DNA of 64,000 bases from Calliopum simillimum (lineage: Eukaryota > Arthropoda > Insecta > Diptera > Lauxaniidae), in contig OX638368.1 of the NCBI GenBank assembly GCA_951812925.1, forward strand, positions 82,008,909 to 82,072,908. Direction: 5' to 3'. Below are positions 33,599-44,763 of this stretch, in pieces. The notes below the pieces were generated by a model, which saw only the letters and a program-made list of their open reading frames with translations, did no database searches and was not told the origin of the DNA. The first letter of the stretch is position 1; every line of letters begins with the position of its first letter. Made by a program: the position numbers and the translations under genes.

Positions 33599-34221
33599 TT
33601 TAGTTTTTTATGAAAAATTTCATGTACTTTCTAATGGTATTAGCCTCACTCGTCTAAGTTTTCCCTTTCACGAGAATTACACAAATCTGTTTAGAAAAGT
33701 ACTTTTTACCGTACAGGCTAGACTAAAATCAAAGAGGATGCGCCACCAGTAAATATTAATTATAAGCTACCAACAATGAAAATACATTGATGGTTGTAGC
33801 TTACTGTTCAGTGTGTTTGAGTAAAACACCAATAAAAACACAAAAAAAAGGCAAATGTTATGGGCCCTCCTTACACCAGAGTTATTATTTTCTATCCTTG
33901 CAACTATTAAACCGGTTTGAAAGCAAAAAGGAAACAAACAAAATTTGTTTAAGCAGTCTAATGTGCACTGTTAAAAAATTTAATTGCGACTAAAAATAAT
34001 TCGAAAACTGAGAATGCAGAAATGAAAGTAGATTTTTAAGAAAAAGACTAGTGCACTTTAAGGATTGTACCGAAAACAAACTGCACACTTTCATCTGCTC
34101 GTAACATAACTGATTTTAATAATTTTTTGTTTTAACTATTTTTATACAACGAAAATAAGTATTTTAATTTACTTTTCATTAAAACTTATAGAAAAAAGTT
34201 ATTCCCTTAGTTTTAGTAAAT
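33599..34221. other. No gene seen
   Basis: A+T-rich sequence. A plus-strand open stretch at 33787-33993 has no recognisable motif. Confidence 0.35.
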
Positions 34222-34782
34222 TTTAGGTGCCGTGACATAATCCCCACGGACATAATCCCCATTCACGATATGGGGATTATGTCCGCAAGTTATTCGGACA
34301 TAATCCCCATTTTTTCAATGAGGATTATGTCCGCAAGTATTTCGGACATAATCCCCAGGAAATAACGGACATAGTCCCCATAACGATATTTTGTTATTGA
34401 CCACAGAAGCAGCTCAGGATTTACAACTCCCAAAAATTCCACAGTAATTTTACATAAGGGTAGGGGTAAGTGGGCGGCCTGCGGCCGCAGCTCAGGATTT
34501 AAAACTCCCAAAAATCCAACACCGGCTTCGCGGCGGCCTTCGGCCGCGGATCAGTCTATAACATCCAACACTATATAAATTTTTTAAACGGATTATTGCA
34601 AAAATTTTGTTCAATCTTAATTAAATTTTTCGGACATAACCCCCATTGGGATTATGTCCGAAAAATTTGCGGACATAACCCCCATGGCCAAAATGGGGAT
34701 TATGACCGAAAAATTTTCGGACATAATCCCCATTTACGAAATGGGGATTATGTCCGTTGGGATTATGTCCGGTAACCTAAAT
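34222..34782. mobile_element. MITE with 14 CGGACATAATCCCCAT motifs in hairpins
   Basis: Eight forward copies of CGGACATAATCCCC or a near variant and six inverted copies are packed into the two ends, forming stem-loops such as ATAATCCCCATTCACGATAT followed by its inverse. Ends TTTAGGTGCCGTGACATAAT and TTTAGGTTACCGGACATAAT (inverse) match. The middle holds a direct duplication of CAGCTCAGGATTTA-AACTCC and a very GC-rich GCGGCCTGCGGCCGC segment. No coding sequence. Confidence 0.8.
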
Positions 34783-34789
34783 TTTATAT

Positions 34790-35280
34790 TTGATTCCCTG
34801 CTTGACCTATGCCAGTTTTTTTTTAATTCTTTGATGTAGTCAGCAACTCGACCATCTTTCTTCAAGTTTCGCTTCACAATGGCACAATATCTTTCTATTG
34901 GGCGAAATTCGGGAGCTTCTGGTGTGTTCCCTCCTTTCGCAACGAAAATTATTTTATTCTCTTCTAGTAGTGTGCTGTGGCAAAGGCAGACCAAAATATT
35001 GTTGTTGCATTGTGTTTTTTATAAAATTGTATAAATCGGCATTTCAGACACTCCTTTCTGTTAAATTCGGCATATATCGATCGTACTTTTTGTGAAAAAT
35101 TAGGCTTATGTATGAAAGCAAGAGCAAATAGATTGCCAGAAAGGTACATTTTCGCCAAATTTTTCCATTCCAACCGTCGATATTGACTGATCGACAGTAC
35201 TATCATTCTCTTTTGAGTAGAATTGGAGTCTGGTAACCTTCTTGAGTCCATTTTTACATAGATATTATTATCCATTATAA
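34790..35280 (-). pseudogene. Second rosa-like transposase remnant
   Basis: The minus strand reads MDNNIYVKMDSRRLPDS (first catalytic Asp region), then TIFWSAFATAHYSTLLEEN, where the family's WPDLAS motif has lost its Asp, then EAPEFRPIERYCAIVKRNLK. A frameshift is present near 34980. It lacks the DNA-binding part and abuts the hairpin MITE. It is only distantly similar to the copy at 29.9-30.9 kb. Confidence 0.75.
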
Positions 35281-35319
35281 CTTATTCAGTCATATCTTAA
35301 AATAAATGGTAAAACAACC

Positions 35320-36930
35320 TTCGAAGCCTTGTTTTACCAACTTGAACTACCCTTTAAATGCTTCACTCGTTGAATCATCGAATAATCGCGTACTGAGATA
35401 CTTTAACTTTTTTTATCAAAGGGACTACCTTCTTTTCCAAAAAATTCGTCATACCCTTGGTATTCGAAAAAGGTGAAAACTATACGTAATTGTCGAAATA
35501 GAGCATGGAAAAAATACGTCAGCAGTCAAAATCAAAATGATCTTGAGGCATACGATTGTTTGTTTCAGGAATTTAAATTGAAATCAGCTTCAGCCTATTC
35601 TGATTATATGAATAAAATGAAGTTGAATATTTTACATGATCCAAAGAACTTCTGGAGTTTTATTAACTCTAAAAAATCCGTCGGAATTCAACGCATTAAA
35701 TTGATATACAAATGACCCTAAAATTATTGCCAAGTTGTTTCCTGACTTGTTTCAAAAGTCATTTTCTACTGATTTATTTTCTAGAGACATTGATTATTTC
35801 CAATTTTTGGATAATGATCCAACAGTTTCGCAGCTCTATGTATTTAGAGCCAGCCGCTCAGTATCTTATTTAATAAATCTCTTAACGAAAGATATTTTCC
35901 TAAACAATGGAAAGAGTCTTTTATAAGTCCTATATTTAAAAAAGGATGTTAAAGCGACGTCTCTAATTATAGACCCATAGCTAAATTATCGACTATTCCT
36001 AAGCTTTTTGAAAAGATTATATACGATCAAGTTAAGGTATCCTGCAGTGAAATCATTTCAACACGTCAGCATGGATTTGTCAATGGCAGATCGACAGTCT
36101 CGAACCTTCTTGATTTTTCTTTTTTCGCTTTGAGTTCCCTAGACTCTGGCTGCCAAATTGACTGCGTCTATGCATTCTTTAGTAAAGCATTCGACAAGTT
36201 ACCACACAGTTTAATTTTATTTAAACTAAAAAAGCTTGGATTTCCTTCATATTTTGTCAGCTGGATTGAATCCTATTTATTAGATTATTAGTATTAAAAG
36301 ACAAAAGCATTTGTCGTGTCGATTTTATTAAAGACCTAGGTGTTTATTTTGATGATAAAATTAAATTTAATGAACACATAAATCAAATATGTAAGAAAGC
36401 GGCTTCTCTGCTTGGTTTTATTAAAAGATGGGCCAAGGAATTTAATAATTCATTAGTGACGCTAACTTTATACAACACGATTGTGCGTCCTCACTTGGAG
36501 TACGCTAGTCAAGTTTGTCCATCATTTTTTAACGTTCTTATTGATAGAATCGAAAGAATCCAAAATAACTTCATTCGATTTGCTCTGAATGGCCTGAATT
36601 GGGTTGATTCTTCAAACCTTCCTCCTTATGAGGATCGTTTGAAGCTCTGAGGGAACGCAGAGATAATGCAGATATTCTTTATTTGCACCAACTTATCACT
36701 GGGTCCCTTGTTGCTCCAGAGCTCTTAAACTATATTTTTTTTTCAATATAAATCGGAGAAGCGATCGTAATTCTCCGCGATTATTTTATCAACCGGTTAC
36801 CAGAACCAACTATAAGTTTTCAGCTCCTTTTAATCGCATGACAACCCTGGTCAATAATTGCGAATTTTATAATTTTTACTTGTCAAAAGGTCAACTCAAA
36901 CTTAGATTGAAAAATATCCGTAGTCAACTG
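35320..36930 (+). pseudogene. Decayed LINE reverse-transcriptase remnant
   Basis: Plus-strand pieces of a jockey/R1-type ORF2: KTIRNCRNRAWKKYVSSQNQ, ILHDPKNFWSFINSKKS, SDVSNYRPIAKLSTIPKLFE, ISTRQHGFVNGRSTVSNLL and VYAFFSKAFDKLPHSLIL. A deletion removes the YADD region. Then IKFNEHINQICKKAASLLG and LYNTIVRPHLEYASQVC follow, and a C-terminal FNRMTTLVNNCEFYNF. Many stops and frameshifts. It belongs to a different LINE family from the 21-28 kb element. Confidence 0.85.
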
Positions 36931-37945
36931 TCTTTGTCATCAGTTAGTATGATATTTTTGTCATATTTCGCGTAATGCATGGTTTTTGCATATAAGCTAA
37001 GGGGGTATGTTGTGAATATAATTTCGGTCCGAGAATTTTTTAGGAATCATTTAAAATAAGCTTTTTATATTCAGTCGATTGCAAAACATGTCATATTACT
37101 ATCATTTTTCATTATATTTAGACACGGTTCGAAACTTGCCAGCTTCATATTTTCAATAATATATCTTTGTTCGTAAAACATATGGATTTTTGGAGATTAA
37201 AAAGTCGAGCTGTTTGCTGTTTGTTTACTGTTTGCACCATAACCAGTTTTTGTTTTTCATTCGTTGAAAAAAAAGTAGCAGTGGCGACTTGCCGAATTAA
37301 TTGCAATGCGTCCGTCGATAAGCACTGTAAGCATAGCTCATTTAAATAATTCCAATTATAAAAAAAAAAACAATCACGGGGAGATATCATGTTTGGAACC
37401 AGCTGAATCGGTATTGCTATAATAATGGGTTTCTTCCTAAAGGTCAATTGCATCTTCCTACAGTATTTTCGTCAAATAAATGCTGCATAATTTTAGGAAC
37501 TTTTTATAACTTTATTAGTTGATATTAAATTAAAACAGTAATACATACTAGCCCCTAAAATTATGACATATTTTTCACGAAAGTGATGCCTTGGTACATT
37601 GCAACTGACGTATAGGAATTTGGAGATAATTTTAAAGCACATGGCACAAAAGCTTTAAACTCTTAATAAATAATAATAATAAACTCCTAATAAAGGGAAG
37701 CAGTAAGAGATGAAGAGGTACTGAAATTGGCTGGTCTCTTACTTGAACACCTTCTTCTATGGACCAAGTACATATACTAAAACAAAGTACAATTTAAGTT
37801 GCAATTAATGCAAAATTTGATTGAGTTTTCGTCCGAGTTCTGGAACTAATGCAGCGAACTAAAAATATCATTAGAGTTTATATGTGGCTTTGGAAACGCC
37901 CCTCCCATCAAATACCCCAAACAATTTATTTTGCATTGCACTTAC
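36931..37945. other. No gene seen
   Basis: A+T-rich sequence without recognisable coding signature or obvious repeats; it may be intronic. Confidence 0.35.
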
Positions 37946-38042
37946 CTTTGCGGCCAGGATTGAATATATCCAAATGCAATTTCAATTTCACTTTTGTAGA
38001 GTATGGAGTGCTTAGCATCGTTGCTGGTAATGCGAGCCTCAT
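37946..38042 (-). CDS. Candidate small exon of an unknown gene
   Basis: A 97-nt minus-strand segment has a strong acceptor (ATTATTTCTAG) and a perfect donor (AAAG/GTAAGT). Two frames are open. One gives MRLALPATMLSTPYST then KVKLKLHLDIFNPGRK; the other gives DEARITSNDAKHSIL then YKSEIEIAFGYIQSWPQ. I do not recognise either, and no neighbouring exon is seen within 2 kb. Confidence 0.3.
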
Positions 38043-38906
38043 CTAGAAATAATATTGATTATTTACACAATGTTTATAAAGTATACACGACCCATGTCCA
38101 GTCAACTTATTCCCGATGCCGGTCTACGGCAATACTTTGCCGAAAATAACATTCCGGTATCTTAACAAAGTTAAACTGGAAAATGGGTTCTTGCGAAATT
38201 GTGGTAGGTACTAACAAGACTCCAGAAGGTGCAAAAAATCTGCACACACGTCGCACATTATGTCTCGCTTTTCTTTGCTTATTCTTCTGGCTTTTCTGGC
38301 GTATTTCGTATGGAAGTTTTGCCCATTAAGAAATTCGCTGGGCGCACTTTTTTCTCGAAACTATGCAGATTCTTATGCACATTTCAATTTCAATTCAATT
38401 AAATTAATTTTAATTCATCCAACAGAGACAAATTTACACATAAATATTAAAGTGTTGAAATTTTACACAAAACTTTTCTAACAGCAAAATTCTCCTTTCC
38501 ACTTTTCTTTCTTTTCCTTTGAACAAAGGGTTGGTGAGGAAGATGAGGAAGACTTCTTGCAGTTTCCTTTTGGTATTTCTTCATTAGATTCTTTGTACTG
38601 ACATTCGCTTGTAATACAAATTTGATAATGCAACCAATTCTCTTCAATAATGTTGCCACATAATTGTAAAAGGTTTGTTAGCTTTTGTTAGTCTTGGAAG
38701 ACGTGATTCTATCACACATGTTGTGCGTTAGTGAATGATGAATGAAGTGCATTTACTGCTTAATCACTTCATAAATCTCAGGTGGAAAAGCTCTTTTATA
38801 CTACGTTTCCACCGGAAATTTATGAGATGGTTATCGGCTGTTTCGTACCCTGTTTCCACCGAAGGTTTATGAAGTGATCTAGCGTTTTGAGAGACCAAAC
38901 AAAATT
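38043..38906. repeat. Spacer with CCTGTTTCCACCG repeat pieces
   Basis: No gene. At 38760-38880 TTTCCACCGGAAATTTATGA, CTGTTTCCACCGAAGGTTTA and inverted CACTTCATAAATCTCAGG form a degenerate palindromic repeat related to the small MITE at 44641-44763. Confidence 0.45.
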
Positions 38907-38915
38907 AACTCACAG

Positions 38916-39242
38916 CATGGTACAATTATAGAGGTAGCGTCAAATTGTCAAAACGAACAAAGCGGATACAAAATAGGTAACAAGTTCTGTCAATAAGAGC
39001 AAAGCGGAGAACGAAATCATTTCATTTAATTTATTTCAAAAATCACATACAATGTACTGCAAAACATTTGATCAATAAATCAATACATTAGGCACTAAAT
39101 CAAATCGCCTAAAGACAAACGTCAAAATCGGTAAACTGTAAAATTGTTGTTGTTTTGCTAGTTAATTTTGACAGTACTTGCTGCCAAAAAAAAGAACAAG
39201 ACACGTGACAGTTACTGACGTTACCTTGTTAATTGTATCATG
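38916..39242. mobile_element. 327-bp MITE with CATGRTACAATT ends
   Basis: Ends CATGGTACAATTATAGAGG and the inverse of CATGATACAATTAACAAGG are flanked by aactcacag (38907-38915) and aactctcag (39243-39251), a 9-bp duplication with one mismatch. Inner terminal sequence AGGTAGCGTCA pairs with TGACGTTACCT. The CATGAT start resembles P-element termini; this is inference. No coding capacity. Confidence 0.8.
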
Positions 39243-39251
39243 AACTCTCAG

Positions 39252-40720
39252 TTTGACACAAATTTGTCGCATGAAAAATAATGCAAGAAAGTATTGAAAT
39301 AAATAGCATTAAAAAAGTAGTAAAATAGTACTAGTAATCTAAAATCACATGAATGTGAACAAAATATAGTTTTATTCATGAAGCAAAAAAATTCATGATT
39401 ATTTTGAATATGAATGTCTATGTAAACTAGCCCCTAACCAGGCAAGTGAGTATAGGATATAAGGATGCAGAATTTTTTAAATTTTGACCTGAAACCAAAA
39501 AATGATGACCTATTTTATAACGCTTTCCTTTCTCGACTAACAATTCTAATTTACAATAGATCAGAAATTTTGCACAATTTTTTGCATAGATGATTTATTG
39601 GCTACAATGTTATTCACAGACAGATTTATTTTTTAAAAGACACAACAGAATCTAAAGGGCCAGACGTGTAGACGGAAAAAGTCAAGTTTGCACAGTTCAA
39701 ATTTGCGGCCTGTGCTTTATTTGAATTTCCAAAGATTTTTTTGTGCAAACTAAGCCTGCGCAGGCAAGTTGGAATGTGTGGATGGCGTACAAGCCGTGCC
39801 TTCAATCTGCAGTCTTCAAATGCATTTATATTGCATGTGAATGAAAATGATGCGTTTTGTCATTGATCTATTTTGGAAAACATACAAAAGAAAAAACAAT
39901 TCAAATGAAAATCATATTTTTGCTAGACGTGATTAAACTAATCGAAGTAAATTTTTTTATTATAAATAATATTTGAGTAAATAAATAAAACTAAAAAATT
40001 TTGGAAAATATATAATTTGGTATATATTGTAGTGATTTTAATACATGATATTATCAAATGAAAAACTTCAGAAAATGACAAATTTCGATGCCAAAAAAAC
40101 AACAAATCTTATAAAAATAAGTGCCGTTTTTTTTTTACATCTACTGGTACGGATTCTATATAATCAAGAACTGCAAATAAGTTTTCCTACTTCGTCCTAC
40201 AAATATTTTTTTTCTTTTTTTAAATAATGCTTAAAAGGAAAAATTTGCATGAAATATAAAATTTATGTTGAAAATTTTTTTTTGTTTTTATTAACACAAA
40301 TGGTCTCAAAAGTACAAAAAACATTATTTCTACTACGTATATTTCATTTGCTAGCATTAAACATTACTTTTTCATCATCGTTATATATGGAGCTTAAGAA
40401 AATCGTCCTAAATACCTGGTTTTCAGCAAAACTATAAAGTTCACAACAAATCTGAGATCATTTTTGGGCTCAACGACCCCAAATTACTTATAATACCAAA
40501 TTTCTTCCATATCTAACCACTCCTTCTATTTTTGATCATTTCTTGTATGGGCTCAACCCACTGTGAGACGCTTGAAAAGTCATGACGCGGTTAAGCGACG
40601 ACGCGTTGCGTGTAACTCCAGCTTCAACTTTTTCAACGCTTTCTCGCGTCAAGCTTATTAAACACACCTTTCAATTTTTTCAATTTCAAAACGTATTTTT
40701 TTTTTTCAACTGTTGGATCA
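39252..40720. other. No gene seen
   Basis: About 1.5 kb of A+T-rich DNA. Short open stretches at 40045-40227 and 40249-40437 are Phe/Leu/Lys-rich translations of AT-rich DNA without motifs. Confidence 0.35.
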
Positions 40721-40758
40721 AAGAACTATACTAGCTTTGTTTGATGATTGCTCTAGAG

Positions 40759-43612
40759 CAGGCATGTCAAACTCAATTTCCAACTGGGCCAAAAAATAAA
40801 ATATTTTTATTTTGGTGGGCCGCAAAAATTAACGACTTATAATAACAAAAATGTAATAATATATTTTTATGTACATTACTTTCTAATGTTTTCTTCCTGA
40901 TATCTGAGGTATTTAATTTTTAATTAAAGCTTCAAATATGAGAGAAATTGAGTTCGCCGATATTACTTTCAACAGGAGATTGGTTTCCTTTCATAAGCGA
41001 AAAAAACATAGATATTATTTCCATTCCAAATTTGTGAGTTTCTTGAAATCTTCAATTCGGATAAAAATTGACAAGCTTTTCGGCTTTTAAGTTAATGAAC
41101 CTACTCTTAAATTTTATCAAATTTTCCGCCCTTGTATTTTGTATGCAATTTTTGCGCTTTAAATTTTTAGTGGTATTCATTCACTTAAAAGCCGAAATGT
41201 CAATGTCAATTTTTATTCGATTTCAGGTCGCAGGGCCTCAAAATTTTTGTTACAAAATATGCTTTTGATACAGCTATAAATCTTAAACTTTTTCAAAAAA
41301 TTAGTTCAGAAAAACTTAGCGGGAATGAGGCTACATATCAAAATTTTAATTTTCATCTACTATTACTCAACAACTTTTCAGTCGATTCCAAAAATATAAT
41401 ACTTCGCTAGAAACATAATTTAATTAGCTTTTAAGAAAATTATCTTTAATTGAAATCGGACTAGCCGTTCTCTCTATAGATCAGTTTAAGTGTAGTCATA
41501 CCTAGAAAAATAGTTTTTTTTCAAGATCGGCAACACTGCACCATTGAAAATATTTTGTTTTACTTTTTTTAGTTTTCAATCGTTCGATTCGCAATTTTTG
41601 CTGTAAGACAGTGATTATTCGTAAGCACGGTGAGCTTGAAAAGGGGGTAAGTGGAGCTAAAATGGATCCAAAATCGGCTAATGCAGAAAGCTTCTGTATT
41701 GTTTCTAGATTATAAAAATGTTAAAATTAAAATCCTAGCTGCTCGTCTTCGGAAGTTATGCACATTTTTGTGTTCATGGTATGCACTCGCATGAAAACCA
41801 TATAAAATTAAAAAAATTAAGAAAAAAAAACAGAACAAACAAATATAAAAACAGTTAATGTATTTTGCAATGTTGAATCCGAATCCAGCCTTAGAATTGC
41901 TGTACCTCATACGGTTTTTGAGATATCTTAGCTTAAACAAGGAAAAAATACCGTTTTTGCTGTATTTTGACGCTATATAGCTTGAACACGGAACATTTAT
42001 ACGTAGAATCCGATACAATTACTCAAAGCTCTAATCTTTTGCTTTAAAACCTAATTTAAATCATGTTGATATCTTTATTTTTCTCGGAGATATCCTAACC
42101 TAAAAAGTTAAAAAAGTGCAAAAAACATGTTTTTTCATTATTTCAGTCTACGATATTTCGGAGAAACATAAAGCTATTCACATAATTTAAATGAAATGAA
42201 AAATTAGAGCTTTGAGTAATTGTATCGGATTTTACGTATAAATGTTCTATATTCTAGTAATATAGCTTCAAAATATAGCAAAAACGGTCTTTTTTCCTTG
42301 TTTAGGCTAAGATATCTCAAAAACCGTATAAGATACAGCAATTTTAAGGCTGGATTCGGATTCAGCATTGCAAAATACATTAAATATAACTATTTTTATA
42401 TTTATTTGTTCTGTTTTTTTTTTTCTTCATTTTTTTAATTTTATATGGTTTTCATGCAAGTGCATACCATACCATGAACACAAAAATGTGCATAACTTCC
42501 GAAGACGAGCAGCTAGGATTTCAATTTTAACATTTTTATAATCTAGAAACAATACAAAAACTTTCTGCATTAGCCAATTTTGGATCCATTTTAGCTCCAC
42601 TTACCCCCTTTTTAAGCTCACCGTGTAAGGTTATGTCAAAACACTTATGCCATCTTATATTTTTACAATTGGCTCATTATTTTTTTTATTAAAGAGTGAA
42701 TATTTACAAATTAAACTATCTATGGAGCTTATATATTATGCTGCTTTTCTTGATATTGATACGTCCAACGTAAAAGTTGGTAACTCAAAAATCGTACTTT
42801 TTAGTTATCATTTTTGTATTGTTTTCGTTAAAACAAGAAAACCAAAAACAAAAATCGAATGAATATTTTGGAAATCTGTAGTCCTAATAAAGGTTTTTCG
42901 ACTACTTAATCGTTGTTACTATTCCAAATTGATTTACAGAGATATTAACAATTTCAACTTATAATTTGGATAAAAATGAATACATTTGAGTTGTAACTCT
43001 AGTTACAACTTACATTCTGTGTCAGTAACCTGATATTCCATGAGAAAAGTTGGTAACTTGACTTGCCAACTACCATTAAAAAATATTCTACGGACATTAC
43101 GTTGGTATGTAGGACTTACAACCATTGATTTTTAAAGAAAAATTAACTAATAACGCAATTTGTTATTTTTGTCCCGTGCATAAGTTATTAACTTTAGTTG
43201 CCAAGTTTTTGCATGGAGACCTCACTAAAATATACTTAGGTTGTAACTTCAAAAACTGCTTCTAGTTCTTCAAATTTCAAGCTAGAAGTACCAAAATTTG
43301 ACACAAGATAGAGTCTTATACTTAGATTTCGAAAACTGAGTTACAAACTTTTACGTTGGATGTATCGATATATAAATATATATCGTATAAGAATCTAAAG
43401 AACACTGAATTTTTTTTTGTCAAAATAGATTTGCCTATGACTGTACCTTTCTAGTGCTGTAAAATTCAAAGTCGTGTTCGATTTCTAACATAGTAAAAAA
43501 GGAAGGACAAATTTTTGTCTTGCGTATTAATTTATAGAATTCAAAGTTTGGGCCGCAGATTGAAAGATAATGGGCCGCATGAGGCCCGCGGGCCGCGAGT
43601 TTGACATGCCTG
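40759..43612. mobile_element. hAT element, decayed, with 8-bp duplication
   Basis: Ends CAGGCATGTCAAACTCAATT and CGAGTTTGACATGCCTG are flanked by ctctagag at 40751-40758 and 43613-43620. Terminal GGGCCGC segments (43550-43600; GTGGGCCGC near 40816) are typical of hAT elements. About 1.85 kb remains after subtracting the nested palindrome, and no transposase motif can be read, so it is non-autonomous or heavily decayed. Confidence 0.88.
41626..42625. mobile_element. 1.0-kb palindromic element with TAAG duplication
   Basis: Ends CACGGTGAGCTTGAAAAGGG and its inverse are flanked by taag at 41622-41625 and 42626-42629. Arms of about 450 bp pair closely (GTAAGTGGAGCTAAAATGGA with its inverse near 42590). 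The interior carries GAATCCGAATCCAGCCTTAG and GGTTTTTGAGATATCTTAGC, the module also found in the palindromes at 24-26 and 31-32 kb. No coding sequence. Confidence 0.88.
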
Positions 43613-43667
43613 CTCTAGAGTACTCTAGAGCAAGTAAGAGCAGTCAAAAGTGTTCGATGAAAGTTTG

Positions 43668-43870
43668 GGCGACTTCCTAAACGTCCGTTGCATGATACAA
43701 TTAATTGTACCATGGTCCGTTGCTTTGTGTTGAAACAGCATTTTCGTAAAAAAAAGTTGATGCTTTTTGTAAACTTTGCTCTTAAGTCAAAAAATTCCTA
43801 AAATTATGCGACATTTTTTTTACGAAAATGCTGCTTCAACACAAAGCAACGGACGTTTAGGAAGTCGCCC
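43668..43870. mobile_element. 203-bp palindromic MITE
   Basis: GGGCGACTTCCTAAACGTCC at the left mirrors GGACGTTTAGGAAGTCGCCC at the right; arms continue through TTTGTGTTGAA-CAGCATTTTC. The left arm alone contains the 24-bp mini-insert at 43691-43714. Confidence 0.85.
43691..43714. mobile_element. 24-bp minimal MITE relic with 8-bp duplication
   Basis: The insert consists only of the two terminal repeats CATGATACAATT and AATTGTACCATG joined head to head. It is flanked by gtccgttg at 43683-43690 and 43715-43722. The mate arm of the surrounding palindrome (around 43845) has a single GTCCGTTG equivalent and no insert, giving a direct empty site. It is the extreme deletion form of the MITE at 38916-39242. 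Confidence 0.85.
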
Positions 43871-44640
43871 TTTTTTCTGCTCAAGCTTGCTCTATTCTAC
43901 TCTGAAAAGTGTTTGATGAGTCTGCTCCAAACTGCTCTGTTTGCTCTTTTCTGCTCTAGTTTTTTATATAGAGCAGGTTGGAGCAGCAAATTTTCATAAG
44001 AAAAATCAAAACAAAATAAATATTTTAAAAGTTTGGGCGTGTGCCAAATCGAAACTTTTACCTTAAGCAAATAGGGGTGAAAAAAAAAATTTTACTCTGG
44101 TGACTAAAATTTCTGTTTTTGCTGTGCCAAATGAAATATAATTTTAGACAGATTAAATTTTTTGACATTTCGACAAATCGAATTTGTAATTTTTTTTACT
44201 TTGTTATTTTTTCCTTAATGTGCAAAAATTGATTTTATAAATCGTGAAAATTTAGTGATAAGTGAAAAACGAGTTCATGTGATATAGTTTTCATCTTGAA
44301 TATTGGCTCTTTATCTTTTTAAAAAATTGTTGTTTTTATTTCTATTGGTTGTTTTTAGAAGGCACAACCTTTTGAAAATGTTATATATCAGTTTTGTGTT
44401 CATACTTTTTGAATACGAGTCAGGTTTTTTTATTTATTTTGTAATGTATGTAACTAGTAATAAACTAACAAGCACTTCTTTTGCTATTCTAAACTTAAAC
44501 TTTAAGGTTTTTCATTTCTTGAACCACTAAAACAATTATTGGTTTCCTACGTTTTAGTGGTACAATTTGATTTACGAGTTTGCTCCGTTGCAAAATTTTT
44601 AATCTAATGTTCCTACTACTAACTCTCGACGAAGGTTAGT
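43871..44640. other. No gene seen
   Basis: Interior of the 5.3-kb element. GCTCTA/TGCTCC repeats at the start, then A+T-rich DNA. A Phe/Leu-rich open stretch (44303-44530) has no motif. Confidence 0.35.
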
Positions 44641-44763
44641 GTAATAACCTGTTTCTACCAAAAATTTATGAAGTGATTTGGCTGTAACCCTCATTAAACG
44701 TCAATTTAATTAAAAACAACCGCAAACCACTGAATAAATCTTCAGCGGAAACAGGCTATTACG
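44641..44763. mobile_element. Small MITE, 123 bp
   Basis: GTAATAACCTGTTTCTACC at the left mirrors GGAAACAGGCTATTAC at the right; the next bases AAATTTATGAAGTG and CACTGAATAAATCTT also pair. Related pieces occur at 38.76-38.88 kb. Confidence 0.6.

Noticed and set aside
34222..34782. A CRISPR-like array
   Set aside because: Repeats occur in both orientations with irregular spacing in a eukaryotic MITE; there are no unique equal-length spacers or cas genes.
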